Shown: positions 17,306 to 26,557, numbered from the stretch's first letter. The stretch is 64,000 bases of DNA from Massilia phyllostachyos (GCF_021044825.1 NZ_JAJNOC010000001.1:124001-188000), one strand, 5' to 3'. A program made the numbers and translations. Notes: generated from the letters alone by a model not told the origin.

Positions 17306-18196
17306 CTACGCGGCCGTTCCCGCTAAATCCGCCACGGCCTTGATCAGGCGCTGGGCATCGTAGGGCGCATGCACCTTGATGTCGTTGTCGAAGTAGCAGT
17401 AGACGTCGCGCGCCTTCTTCCTCGGCGGCGCCAGCGTCGAGACCAGCCGCGCGTTCTCCGGCTGGCGCCCATGGCGCCAGGCATCGATGCGCGCCGCCCA
17501 GGCCGCGATCGCCGCATCCCCGTAGCCGCTCGCATACAGTTCCTGGTCGCCATGCAGGCGGATGTAGACGAAGTCGGCGGTGACGTCCTCGCACAGCGGC
17601 CAGCGTCCCGCGGTGTCGGCCACCACCAGCGCCACGTTGTAGCGGCGCAGCATGGCGACAAAGGCCGGATCGCGGAAACTTTCGTGGCGGATCTCGACCG
17701 CATGGCGCATCGGCCGGCGCGGCCCGGCGTCGAGCGACACCTTGCCCTCCATGCGCGGCTGGTATTGCCGCGCCAGCGCCAGGGCGGTATCGGTATCCTG
17801 CGGCAGCAGCGACAGGAAATGCTCAAAGCGTTCCGGCTCGAATTTCACCATCGGCGGGAATTGCCACAGGAAGGGCCCGAGTTTCTCCTTCAATTCGAAC
17901 ACGCCCGAGGCCAGCACGTTCGCCAGCGGCCCTTCGATGTCGCGCAGCTTGAGCATGTGGGTAATGAATCGGTTGCCCTTGACCGCGAACACGAAGCCGG
18001 GCGGCGTGGCGGCATGCCAGGCCGCATAGCTGGACGGCCGCTGCAGCGCGTAGAAGGAACCGTTGATCTCGATGCTGGGCAGCTGGGTCGCGGCATATTC
18101 CAGCTCGCGGTGCTGGGCCAGGCCGGGCGGATAGAACTTGCCGCGCCACGGCACGTAGCGCCAGCCGGAAATCCCGATGTAAACCGATCCGCTCAT
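17306..18196 (-). CDS. DUF72 (YecE-like) family protein
   Basis: The 296-residue TIM-barrel-like protein is of the DUF72/YecE family. Recognisable blocks are YIGISGWRYVPWRGKFYPPG, EINGSFYALQRPSSYAAW, FVFAVKGNRFITH, LGPFLWQFPP, VEIRHESF and DVYCYFDNDIKVHAPYDA. The biochemical function is unknown in the family; remote similarity to endonuclease IV-type barrels has been noted. It is divergent from the GST gene at 18317, and 41 bases separate it from the secreted protein downstream. Confidence 0.92.
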   Translation of the reverse strand: MSGSVYIGISGWRYVPWRGKFYPPGLAQHRELEYAATQLPSIEINGSFYALQRPSSYAAWHAATPPGFVFAVKGNRFITHMLKLRDIEGPLANVLASGVFELKEKLGPFLWQFPPMVKFEPERFEHFLSLLPQDTDTALALARQYQPRMEGKVSLDAGPRRPMRHAVEIRHESFRDPAFVAMLRRYNVALVVADTAGRWPLCEDVTADFVYIRLHGDQELYASGYGDAAIAAWAARIDAWRHGRQPENARLVSTLAPPRKKARDVYCYFDNDIKVHAPYDAQRLIKAVADLAGTAA

Positions 18197-18316
18197 ACGC
18201 GCACCTTACATCGGTCCGCCTGCCGGCTTGCGTGCGGCCACGCACCGAGGCGCGCTGTTGGCAGGTGCGCAACAATGGTAAGCTGGCAGCCCCAACACAA
18301 CCCAGAGACCCGCGCC

Positions 18317-18997
18317 ATGATCGTCGTCCACCACCTGAACAACTCGCGCTCGCAGCGCATCCTGTGGCTGCTCGAAGAGCTGGGCCTGGACTACGAGATC
18401 AAGAAATACCAGCGCGACCCCAAGACCATGCTGGCGCCGCCCGAACTCAAGGCCGTGCACCCGCTCGGCAAGTCGCCGGTGATCACCGACGGCGCGAATG
18501 GTGACCTCGTCGTGGCCGAATCCGGCGCCATCGTCGAATACCTCGTCGGCCGCTACGGCAACGGCCGCCTGGTGCCGGCCGCCGGCACCCCGGAACGCCT
18601 GCGCTGGACTTATTTCCTGCACTTCGCCGAAGGCTCGGCGATGTCGCCGCTCCTGATGAAGCTGGTGTTCGACAAGGTCGAGAACGGCCCCATGCCCTTC
18701 TTCGCCAGGCCGATCGCACGCGCCATCGCGCGCAAGGTCAAGGACGGCTTCGTGATGCCGAACATCCGCAGCCAGCTGGACTTCCTCGAGGCCGAACTCG
18801 GCAAGTCCGCATGGTTCGCCGGCAACGAATTCAGCGCCGCCGACATCCAGATGAGCTTTGCGCTGGAAGCGGCCGCCTCGCGCGGCGGACTGGGCAGCCA
18901 GTATCCGCGCCTCGGCGCATTCCTGCAAAAAATCCACGCGCGCCCGGCCTATGTCCGCGCACTCGAACGTGGCGGCAAGTACGACTACGCCTCGTAA
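18317..18997 (+). CDS. Glutathione S-transferase
   Basis: The 226-residue cytosolic GST has N-terminal MIVVHHLNNSRSQRILWLLEE with Ser in NNSRSQR as probable catalytic residue, HPLGKSPVI, AESGAIVEYLVGRYG, and a C-terminal helical domain containing FAGNEFSAADIQMSF. It belongs to the bacterial class related to E. coli YfcG/YghU-like or phi-type enzymes; the substrate cannot be read from the sequence. The ATG at 18317 begins exactly at the thioredoxin fold. Its stop is 103 bases before the start of the DUF1800 operon. Confidence 0.92.
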   Translation: MIVVHHLNNSRSQRILWLLEELGLDYEIKKYQRDPKTMLAPPELKAVHPLGKSPVITDGANGDLVVAESGAIVEYLVGRYGNGRLVPAAGTPERLRWTYFLHFAEGSAMSPLLMKLVFDKVENGPMPFFARPIARAIARKVKDGFVMPNIRSQLDFLEAELGKSAWFAGNEFSAADIQMSFALEAAASRGGLGSQYPRLGAFLQKIHARPAYVRALERGGKYDYAS

Positions 18998-19099
18998 CTG
19001 AAAATTTTTAACCGAAAGGTGTTGTAAGGACGCATACAGCTGGTTTCTTTGGCAATTCCTGCATGCAATAATGTCGGCTTCGACCATGCGGGAGTTCCC

Positions 19100-20740
19100 A
19101 TGCCAATCTTGTCGCGCCGTCTCCGTCCTTCGCTGGCCTGGGCGATCCCTGCCGTCCTGGCGTTGGCCGCCGGCTGCGGCCGCCAGGACGATGCTCCCGA
19201 TACCCAGGCTCCAGCCTTCAGCGCCTCGAGCGGCCAGGTCCAGCCGGCCCGCGCCAACGCCGTCACCTATTACGCGGCGGCGCGCTTCGCCGACCAGGTC
19301 AGCTTCGGCGCCACCCCGGCCCTGATCGCCGACATCCAGGCCCGGGGCTTCGAGGGCTGGATCGACAGCCAGTACGCGCTGCCGGCCTCGATCATCGACA
19401 CCAGCCCGATCGTCAACTACGACAGCCAGATCCCGGCACTGGGCCACCAGGCCTACCAGTATGCGCACCGGCAGCTGTACGCCTCCTTCCTGAACGCGCC
19501 CGACCAGTTGCGCCGGCGCGTCAGCTGGTCGCTGTCGCAATTCATCGTCACGGCGATCAACAAGATCGAGCCCTACGGCGGCCTGAGCTACTCGAACTTC
19601 CTGCAGCGCCACGCCTTCGGCAACTATGGCGAGCTGCTGCGCGCGGTGACGATGAACCCGGCGATGGGCATCTACCTGGACAACCTGCAGAACCGTCCCA
19701 CCACCGACGAATGCAAATGGTGCGCGCCGAACGAGAACTATGCGCGCGAACTGCTGCAGCTGTTCACCCTGGGCGTGGTCAAGCTCAACCTCGACGGCAG
19801 CATCCAGCGCGACGCCGCCGGCAAGCCGGCCGAAACCTATAGCCAGAAGGATGTCGAGGAACTGGCGCGCGCACTGACCGGCTGGCGCATCGACGGCGAC
19901 TACGACCGCACCGACTACCGCCGCTACGACAAGGAACTGATCCCCGACCCGTGGCGCGCGGCCCACGACCGCGGCGCCAAGAACGTGCTGGGCCGCGCCT
20001 TCCCGGCCGGCGTCGAAGCGCGCCAGGAACTCGACGCCATCGTCGCGCTCCTGATGGGGCACCAGAACATCGCGCCCTTCGTGGCGCTGCGCCTGATCCA
20101 GCACCACGTCACCAGCGACCCCAGCCCGGCCTACGTGGCGCGCGTGGCGGGCGTGTTCCGCAGCAGTTCGGGCGACATGAAGTCGGTGATCAAGGCGGTG
20201 CTGCTCGATGCCGAGGCGCGCCAGGGCGACCAGGCCGGCAGCGGCGGCGCCCAGGCCGGCAAGATGCGCGAGCCGCTGCTGTGGTACACCGGCCTGCTGC
20301 GCGGCATGGGCTGCAAGCGCCAGCTGAACTGGAGCGACGGCAACCTGATGAACTCCTCGCAGAGCCCCTTCGATCCGGCCAGCGTGTTCAGCTTCTACAT
20401 GCCGACCGACCGCGCGCCGGGCAGCAACATCCTGTCGCCCGAGCAGCGCCTGCTGAACGCTTCCGAACTGTCCTGGCGCCTGCAGAACGGCATCGCCGAA
20501 GGCGCCCGCGCCGCCGGCGGCGACTGCAACGCGGCCGAGTTCGAGCGCGCCTTCCGCAGCTCGCCGGCGGCCCTGGCCGACCTGGTCAACGAACGCTACT
20601 TCCGCGGCGCCATGCCGGCGGTGCTGCGCCAGAACCTGATCGAGCTGGCGCCCAGCACCTGGGGCAACACCCCGGCCGAGAAAGCAATCAGCCTGGTGCA
20701 GTTCGCCCTGGCGACCCCTTACTATGGAGTGATCCGCTGA
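19100..20740 (+). CDS. DUF1800 family lipoprotein
   Basis: The 546-residue protein starts MPILSRRLRPSLAW and has a lipobox LAAGC, so it is a lipoprotein. The DUF1800 hallmarks are FADQVSFGATPALIADI, QLRRRVSWSLSQFIV, NENYARELLQLFTLGV and YSQKDVEELARALTGWRI. The function of the family is unknown; it is almost always found beside DUF1501, as here. ATG 19100 is chosen over 19049 because GGAG precedes it and the lipoprotein signal then starts correctly. Its stop overlaps the next start (TGATG, 20738-20742), indicating tight coupling. A KWCAP motif with two cysteines in TTDECKWCAPNENYAR sits next to the conserved NENYAR. Confidence 0.92.
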   Translation: MPILSRRLRPSLAWAIPAVLALAAGCGRQDDAPDTQAPAFSASSGQVQPARANAVTYYAAARFADQVSFGATPALIADIQARGFEGWIDSQYALPASIIDTSPIVNYDSQIPALGHQAYQYAHRQLYASFLNAPDQLRRRVSWSLSQFIVTAINKIEPYGGLSYSNFLQRHAFGNYGELLRAVTMNPAMGIYLDNLQNRPTTDECKWCAPNENYARELLQLFTLGVVKLNLDGSIQRDAAGKPAETYSQKDVEELARALTGWRIDGDYDRTDYRRYDKELIPDPWRAAHDRGAKNVLGRAFPAGVEARQELDAIVALLMGHQNIAPFVALRLIQHHVTSDPSPAYVARVAGVFRSSSGDMKSVIKAVLLDAEARQGDQAGSGGAQAGKMREPLLWYTGLLRGMGCKRQLNWSDGNLMNSSQSPFDPASVFSFYMPTDRAPGSNILSPEQRLLNASELSWRLQNGIAEGARAAGGDCNAAEFERAFRSSPAALADLVNERYFRGAMPAVLRQNLIELAPSTWGNTPAEKAISLVQFALATPYYGVIR

Positions 20741-22092
20741 TGGACCGCCGCCACTTTCTTCGTTTTGCCGGCGCCGCGCCGGTGGTCAGCATGCTCGGCG
20801 CCTCGAGCCTGCTGGAATCCGGCCCGGCCCACGCCGCCGGCGACGACTACCGCGCCCTGGTGGTGGTCTTCCTCAACGGCGGCAACGATGGCCTGAACAG
20901 CCTGGTGCCGCTGGACGGCGCCTACAACGACTACGCCGCCGCCCGTCCCGAACTGGCGATCGGCAAGAGCGTCCTGACGGCGCTGGCCGGCAGCAGCGGC
21001 GGCCATACCTACGGCCTGCATCCGGCCCTCGCCCCGCTGGCGCCCCTGTACAACAACGGCCGCCTGGCCTGGATCGCCAACGCCGGCCCGCTGGTGCAGC
21101 CGGCCACCGCGCGCCAGGTGATCGAGCGCACGGTCGCGGTGCCGTCCTTCCTGCTGTCGCACAGCGACCAGGTGATGTGGCAGCAGGGCTGGCTGGGCGA
21201 CAGCGACACCAGCGGCTGGGCCGGACGCGCGCTGGAACTGCTGCCGAGCAGCCTGCGCAACGCCGCCAACGCGGTCACCATGAACAACGACCGCACCCTG
21301 GTCCTGGGCCGCAATTCGCCGGTGTCCTTCCTGAGCGCCTGGGATTCGCGCTACTGGGGGCAGGCCGACCTGGCGCAGCCGCAGACGCCGGCGGCGCAGG
21401 CCCTGAACCGCATGGCGCGCTGGCAGTTCGCCAACGGCTACGAGGCCGAATACGCGCGCACCTTCGGGCGCAGCGTCACCGAATCGACGCTGTTCACCCA
21501 GGCCGCGCTCGGCGCCAAGGATCCGCAAGGCGACTTCGGCGGCGACGAGCTGTCGCGCTGCCTGCGCAAGCTGGCTTCGCTCCTGCCCGAGTTCAAGAAG
21601 CGCGGCTTCAAGCGCCAGGTGTTCCTGGTCCAGTGGGGCCAGTTCGACACCCACGCGGCCCAGCGCGGCACCGGCCCCACCAGCCAGGATGCCCAGCTGG
21701 CGACGCTGGCGCGCGCGATGACGGCGTTCGACACCGCCAACCAGGCCGCGGGCCTGGACCAGAACGTGGTCTCGCTGACCATGAGCGACTTCGGCCGCAC
21801 CCTGCGCCAGGCTTCCGGCGGGGGCAGCGACCACGCCTGGGGCAACCACTGGTTCGCGCTGGGCGGCCCGGTGCGCGGCGGCCAGGTGGCCGGCGCCCTG
21901 CCCACGCTCACCCTGGGCGGGCCGGACGACTCGGATCCGAACGGCGGCGGGCGCTTCGTGCCGACCATCTCGACCGACCAGGTGGGCGCGACGCTGATGC
22001 AGTGGCTCGGCCTGGCCCCGTCGGACTTCGACAAGGTGTTCCCGAACCTGGCCAACTTCAGCCAGAAGACCATCAACCTGCTGCACGCATAA
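20740..22092 (+). CDS. Tat-exported DUF1501 protein
   Basis: The 450-residue protein begins MDRRHFLRFAGAAPVVS, a twin-arginine signal of the RRxFLR type, so it is exported folded. The DUF1501 core is clear: LVVVFLNGGNDGLNSLVPLD, WGQFDTHAAQ, SLTMSDFGRTLRQASGGGSDHAWGNHWFALGGP, which are the presumed metal-binding blocks of this sulfatase/alkaline-phosphatase-superfamily relative. Tat export is compatible with a cytoplasmically loaded cofactor. The substrate is unknown. It is coupled to DUF1800 upstream; the protease gene follows after 27 bases. Confidence 0.93.
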   Translation: MDRRHFLRFAGAAPVVSMLGASSLLESGPAHAAGDDYRALVVVFLNGGNDGLNSLVPLDGAYNDYAAARPELAIGKSVLTALAGSSGGHTYGLHPALAPLAPLYNNGRLAWIANAGPLVQPATARQVIERTVAVPSFLLSHSDQVMWQQGWLGDSDTSGWAGRALELLPSSLRNAANAVTMNNDRTLVLGRNSPVSFLSAWDSRYWGQADLAQPQTPAAQALNRMARWQFANGYEAEYARTFGRSVTESTLFTQAALGAKDPQGDFGGDELSRCLRKLASLLPEFKKRGFKRQVFLVQWGQFDTHAAQRGTGPTSQDAQLATLARAMTAFDTANQAAGLDQNVVSLTMSDFGRTLRQASGGGSDHAWGNHWFALGGPVRGGQVAGALPTLTLGGPDDSDPNGGGRFVPTISTDQVGATLMQWLGLAPSDFDKVFPNLANFSQKTINLLHA

Positions 22093-22119
22093 GGCCCATC
22101 GGGCGCATCGAGACACGGC

Positions 22120-24705
22120 ATGGACATCAATCTCAGCGAAGCCGCCGACACCTACGTCAACGACAGGCTCTCCGACCAGTGGGACACCATCTACGGCAAG
22201 GGCGGCAACGACATCATCCGGGTCTACCTCGGCAACGTGGTCGGCGGCGCCGGCGACGACCGCATCGAGCAGCTGCCGAGCGCCGACTGGTGGCGTAAAC
22301 TCACGGCCGCCTACTGGGACAGCCCGAACGGCGTGACGGTCGACCTCGAAGCCGGCTGGGCCGAGGATGGCTGGGGCACGCGCGACACCCTGGTCGGCGT
22401 GCAGCGCGTCAGCGGCAGCTGGCAGAACGACCGCCTGCTGGGCAGCAGCCTGGACAACGAGTTCTTCATCGGCGGCGGCGCGACGGTCGTGGATGGCCGC
22501 GGCGGCGACGACGTGGTCTTCCTGCCCGAGTTCCACCCGGGGATGACCCTGTCCGAGTTCACCATCACGACCTCGATCGATGGCCTGAGCGGCGCCGTCA
22601 CCTGGGCCGGCCGGCCCGAGTTCAGCCTCGCTTTCAGCAACGTCGAACGGATCGGCGTGAGCGGCGCCAACAACAACGTCACCGTCAGCCTGGGCGACTT
22701 CATCTCGCCCGAGCAGATGGCGCGCGAAGGCCTGGTCGGCGCCAACGCCAACCGCTGGAACGCCGGCCAGTCGCAGGGCACGCCGGTGGAACTGACCTTC
22801 GGCTTCGCCACCACCGCCCCCGCCAGCGGGCCGGGCGCCAGCGGCTTCGCCGCCTTCACCGAGGCGCAAAAGGCGGCGGTGCGCGCGATCCTGGACAGCG
22901 CCGCGAAGTTTGCCGGCCTCACTTTCCGCGAAGTCGCTACAAACGACGCCAAGCTGCTGTTCGGCGCCAGCGCCCAGGCCGGCACCAAAGGCGTGGCGGC
23001 ACTGCCGGGCCAGCCGAACGCCGGCCAGGTCTGGATGGACGTCGATTCGCTGAAGAACCTCACGCCCGGCTCGGAAGGCCATGCCGCGCTGCTGCACGAA
23101 ATCGGCCACGCCCTCGGCCTGCGCCACCCGCGCAACGTCGACCCCGGCGACGCCTGGACGGCCCAATGGCGCCTGGAGGACGACGTCACCAGCTACTCGG
23201 TGATGGCGCACGGCGCGACCGCGGACGGCCTGTTCCCCGCCACCTGGGGCGCCCTCGACATCGCCGCGCTGCGCTACCTCTACGGCAGCCGCAATACCGG
23301 CGCCGGCGACACCACCTATGTGCTGGACGCGGCGCGCTACGCGGCCCAGACCAGCATCGTCGACGACGGCGGCGTCGACACCATCGACGCCTCGGGCTCC
23401 GCGATCGGCGTCTCGATCGACCTGAACCCGGGCAGCCTGTCGAGCGTCGGCGCGACCCCGGCCGGCGCGGTGGCGCTCGGCAACCTGGGCATCGCGCCCG
23501 GCACCTGGATCGAGTCCGCCATCGGTTCCGCGTCGGACGACGTCCTGGTCGGCAACCGCCTCGACAACACCCTGCGCGGCGGCCTGGGCAACGACTGGAT
23601 CGACGGCGGCGCCGGCAACGACACCGCGGTGTTCGAGGGCCGCCGCGCCGACTACCTGCTCAGCACCGGCTTCGGCAAGACCTTCGTCACCGCGCGCGAC
23701 GGCAGCAGCGGCTTCGACACCTTGCTCGGCATCGAGAAGCTGCGCTTCGCCGATGGCGACCTGACCCTGGGCACGGCGGGCCTGGCGGCCGACATCGTGA
23801 TCGAGGTCGACCAGAACGCCAGCACCGCCGGCAGCCTGCCGGCGTCCAGCGACGGCGTCGCCGTCAGCTACAAGGTGAAGACCGCGCCGCTGCACGGGAC
23901 CCTGGTGCTGGGGGCGAACGGCGACTACGTCTACACGCCGCAGCGCGGCTATGCGGCCGAGGACCGCTTCACCTTCACCGTGACCGACGCCAAGGGCAGC
24001 AGCGACTACATGGCCTTCATTCCGGTGCGCACCCTGGCCGCGACGGTGGCGGGCAGCGAGGGTCGCGACAGCCTGGCCGGCACCGCGGGCGACGACACCG
24101 TGGCGGCCGGCGCCGGCAACGACAGCATCACGGCCAGCGCCGGCTTCGACCACATCGACGGCGGCGCCGGCTTCGACGTGGTGCGCTACGACGGCCCGAG
24201 GACGAGCGTGAGCTTCGGCCACAGCCACGATGGCAGCATGGTCGCGGCCAAGGCCGCGGGCAGCGACCACCTTGTGAACGTGGAGCGCGCGCTGTTCAGC
24301 GACGGCAACGCGGTCGCCTTCGACCTCGACGGCGCCGCCGGCCAGACCTACCGCCTGTACCAGGCCGCCTTCGACCGCAAGCCCGACAGCGGCGGCCTGT
24401 CGTTCTGGATCCGCAACATGGACAACGGCATGTCGCTCGACGACATGGCCGGCTATTTCATCGCCTCGCCGGAGTCGATCCAGAAGTACGGGGCCACGCC
24501 CTCGGTCGAGGACTTCGTGACCAAGCTGTACAATAACGTGTTGCACCGCGCCCCCGAGGAAGCGGGCTTCAGGCACTGGGTCACGGTGATCAACAACGGC
24601 TACGAGCGCGCCAAGGTGCTGTCCTTCTTCGCCGAGAGCCAGGAAAACCGCGCCCAGGTCATTGGCGCCATCGAAAACGGCATCGACTACACCCCCATCC
24701 CTTGA
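22120..24705 (+). CDS. Metzincin-type protease with RTX repeats and DUF4214 tail
   Basis: The 861-residue protein lacks a Sec signal. Residues 1-215 are RTX-like (YGKGGNDIIRVYLGNVVGGA, VDGRGGDDVVFL). A zinc-protease domain (about 225-400) carries HEIGHALGLRH (H326, E327, H330, H336) and a Met-turn SVMAHG (M362), the serralysin/M10 pattern. Then come RTX nonapeptides (GLGNDWIDGGAGNDTAVF, about 487-510), a cadherin/VCBS-like module (KVKTAPLHGTLVLGANGDY, FTFTVTDAKG), more RTX (AGAGNDSITASAGFDHIDGG) and a C-terminal DUF4214 module (YRLYQAAFDRKPDSGGLSFW, LYNNVLHRAPEEAGFRHW). It is probably a Ca-dependent extracellular or surface protease exported by a type I system. No ABC/HlyD/TolC genes are in the window. 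Catalytic residues are intact; the target is unknown. Confidence 0.85.
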   Translation: MDINLSEAADTYVNDRLSDQWDTIYGKGGNDIIRVYLGNVVGGAGDDRIEQLPSADWWRKLTAAYWDSPNGVTVDLEAGWAEDGWGTRDTLVGVQRVSGSWQNDRLLGSSLDNEFFIGGGATVVDGRGGDDVVFLPEFHPGMTLSEFTITTSIDGLSGAVTWAGRPEFSLAFSNVERIGVSGANNNVTVSLGDFISPEQMAREGLVGANANRWNAGQSQGTPVELTFGFATTAPASGPGASGFAAFTEAQKAAVRAILDSAAKFAGLTFREVATNDAKLLFGASAQAGTKGVAALPGQPNAGQVWMDVDSLKNLTPGSEGHAALLHEIGHALGLRHPRNVDPGDAWTAQWRLEDDVTSYSVMAHGATADGLFPATWGALDIAALRYLYGSRNTGAGDTTYVLDAARYAAQTSIVDDGGVDTIDASGSAIGVSIDLNPGSLSSVGATPAGAVALGNLGIAPGTWIESAIGSASDDVLVGNRLDNTLRGGLGNDWIDGGAGNDTAVFEGRRADYLLSTGFGKTFVTARDGSSGFDTLLGIEKLRFADGDLTLGTAGLAADIVIEVDQNASTAGSLPASSDGVAVSYKVKTAPLHGTLVLGANGDYVYTPQRGYAAEDRFTFTVTDAKGSSDYMAFIPVRTLAATVAGSEGRDSLAGTAGDDTVAAGAGNDSITASAGFDHIDGGAGFDVVRYDGPRTSVSFGHSHDGSMVAAKAAGSDHLVNVERALFSDGNAVAFDLDGAAGQTYRLYQAAFDRKPDSGGLSFWIRNMDNGMSLDDMAGYFIASPESIQKYGATPSVEDFVTKLYNNVLHRAPEEAGFRHWVTVINNGYERAKVLSFFAESQENRAQVIGAIENGIDYTPIP

Positions 24706-24710
24706 ACTCA

Positions 24711-25670
24711 ATGAATGTCCGCTTCTTCGCCGCAGGCCTGGCCTGCGCCGCGCTGCTGGCCGGCTGCGGCGGCGACACGCCGTCGGCGCCGGCGGCGCAA
24801 TCCGCCGCGCCGGTGCGCACCCTGAGCGTCGTGCCGGTCACCCAGCAAGACCACGAGGCTGCGGTCCAGCGCCTCTACCTGGCGTATTTCGGCCGCGCCG
24901 CCGACCCCGACGGCCTGGCCTTCTACACCGGCGTGAGTCAGCGCCTGCAGCTGGTGGCGGACACCGGCGCCCTGTACTGGCGCTACGGCGTCGACTCCGG
25001 CGTGCGCGCCGTCCTCGACGGCATGGCGCAGAGCCGCGAGGCGGGCGCGCTGTATTCGAGCGACCACCGGGCGACGGTCGCCATGATGTACCGGAACCTG
25101 TTCAACCGCGAGCCCGACCCCGGCGGCCTGGCGTTCTGGTCCGACCTGCTGGCGCGCGGCGTGTTCACGCGCGGCCAGGTGCCGGTGGCGCTGCTGTCGA
25201 CCGCGTCGATCGACGACCTCACCGTATTCGACCGCAAGGCTTCGCTGGCCGCCGCCTTCACCAGGGCGCTCGACACGCCCGAGCGCGCCGCCCACTACAG
25301 CGGCGACGCCGCGGTCGCCGCGCTGCGCGCCGTGCTGGGCAAGGTCGACGCCAATACCAGCGCCGCGCAGGAAGCCGCGCTGGTGCAGGAAGCCCTGGCG
25401 GCGGTGGCGGCTTCGCCGGCCGCATCGAAGGTGAACGCGATCGTCGGCGCGCGCTGCGTCGCCTGCCATTCGGCGACGCCGACCATGCCGGGCTTCGCCA
25501 GCGCGCCGCGCGGCATCCGTTTCGACACGCCCGAGCAGATCCGCGCCGACGCCTACCGCATCTACGTGAACGTGGTCCAGACCCAGTTCATGCCCTACGG
25601 GAACCAGACGAAGATGACCCAGGCCGAGCGCGATATCGTGCGCGCCTGGTACGAGGGCGGCGCGCTGTAA
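24711..25670 (+). CDS. Lipoprotein joining DUF4214 repeats to a cytochrome c domain
   Basis: The 319-residue protein has a lipobox (ALLAGC) and so is a lipoprotein. Two DUF4214-type repeats follow: LYLAYFGRAADPDGLAFYTG and MYRNLFNREPDPGGLAFWSD. The last about 90 residues form a mono-heme cytochrome c domain with C249-V-A-C-H253 (ARCVACHSATP) and a likely axial Met at 294 (TQFMPYGNQTKMTQ). This cytochrome resembles, from memory, the C-terminal domain of the urate oxidase PuuD. The ATG at 24711 is chosen; a TTG at 24702 overlapping the upstream TGA is an alternative. It closes the four-gene operon, only five bases after the protease. Partner and electron donor are unknown. Confidence 0.85.
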   Translation: MNVRFFAAGLACAALLAGCGGDTPSAPAAQSAAPVRTLSVVPVTQQDHEAAVQRLYLAYFGRAADPDGLAFYTGVSQRLQLVADTGALYWRYGVDSGVRAVLDGMAQSREAGALYSSDHRATVAMMYRNLFNREPDPGGLAFWSDLLARGVFTRGQVPVALLSTASIDDLTVFDRKASLAAAFTRALDTPERAAHYSGDAAVAALRAVLGKVDANTSAAQEAALVQEALAAVAASPAASKVNAIVGARCVACHSATPTMPGFASAPRGIRFDTPEQIRADAYRIYVNVVQTQFMPYGNQTKMTQAERDIVRAWYEGGAL

Positions 25671-25752
25671 GCCTGATCAACCGGCGGCGGCTTTCCTTGG
25701 GAAGCCGCGCGGTTTATGATGGGCGGTTTCCACTACCGGCACGGCCAGCACC

Positions 25753-26538
25753 ATGAGCAAACCGGGCAAGCTGCTGGCGATCGATGGCCTGAACATCGTG
25801 CGCCGCGTCTATGAGGCCAGTCCCGAACCGGATTCCGACCTGAAGGCCGGGATCGCGCTGCGCCATGCCTTCTCGTCCTTCCGCAACGTGCTCGAGGTGC
25901 ACGCGCCGACCCACGTGCTGGCGGCCTTCGACTACGGCGGCCCGAACTGGCGCCACGAACTCTATCCGCGCTACCGCGAGGGACGGGCGGCGATGCCGGC
26001 GCCGCTGCGCGAGGCGCTGCCGGAATTCCACGAGCGCTTGCGCCGCGCCGGCGTGCAGGTGGTCTCGCTGCCCGGCGTCGAAGCCGACGACGTGATCGCC
26101 ACCGGCGTGATGCGCTGGCTGAACGAAGGGCGCGGCGCAGCGATCGTCGCCACCACCGACAAGGACCTGCACGTGCTGATCGCGCACGGCGCGCTGGTGT
26201 GGGACCATTTCAAGAACGAGTGGCACGACGACGCCTGGGTGCGCGCGCGCTTCGGCGTGGCGCCGGAACGGCTGCACGACCTGCTGTCGCTGATGGGCGA
26301 CCCCACCGACGGCGTGCCGGGCGTGTCGAAGATCGGCATGAAGACGGCGGCGCGCCTGCTCAACGCCTACGGCAGCCTGGACGCGGTGGTGGCCGGCGCC
26401 GGCATCCTCAAGACGCCGCTGGGGGAGAGGCTGCGCGCCGAGCGTGAGATACTGGAGATCTCGCGCCGCCTGGTGCAACTGAAGACCGACCTGCGCCTGG
26501 GCGTGAGCTGGAACATGCTGGCCTGGGAGGCGCATTGA
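25753..26538 (+). CDS. 5'-3' exonuclease / flap endonuclease family protein
   Basis: The 261-residue protein corresponds to the 5'-nuclease domain of DNA polymerase I, as in Xni/ExoIX. Metal-binding acidic residues occur in LAIDGLNIVRR, VEADDVIATG and ATTDKDLHVL. The helix-hairpin-helix MGDPTDGVPGVSKIGMKTAARLL binds DNA and potassium. The central DYGGPNWRHELYPRYREGR is the helical-arch region. It probably trims flaps or acts in repair. It is 83 bases downstream of the lipoprotein operon and 19 bases before the receiver gene, so it may be cotranscribed with the latter. Confidence 0.9.
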   Translation: MSKPGKLLAIDGLNIVRRVYEASPEPDSDLKAGIALRHAFSSFRNVLEVHAPTHVLAAFDYGGPNWRHELYPRYREGRAAMPAPLREALPEFHERLRRAGVQVVSLPGVEADDVIATGVMRWLNEGRGAAIVATTDKDLHVLIAHGALVWDHFKNEWHDDAWVRARFGVAPERLHDLLSLMGDPTDGVPGVSKIGMKTAARLLNAYGSLDAVVAGAGILKTPLGERLRAEREILEISRRLVQLKTDLRLGVSWNMLAWEAH

Positions 26539-26557
26539 TCAACGAGAAGGGAAGCCG

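Noticed and set aside
20722-24711. A 1329-codon open frame antisense to the DUF1501 and protease genes
   Set aside because: Long antisense frames are common at this GC content; the product is Val/Ala/Gly/Arg-rich without recognisable domains, while the plus strand encodes clear families.
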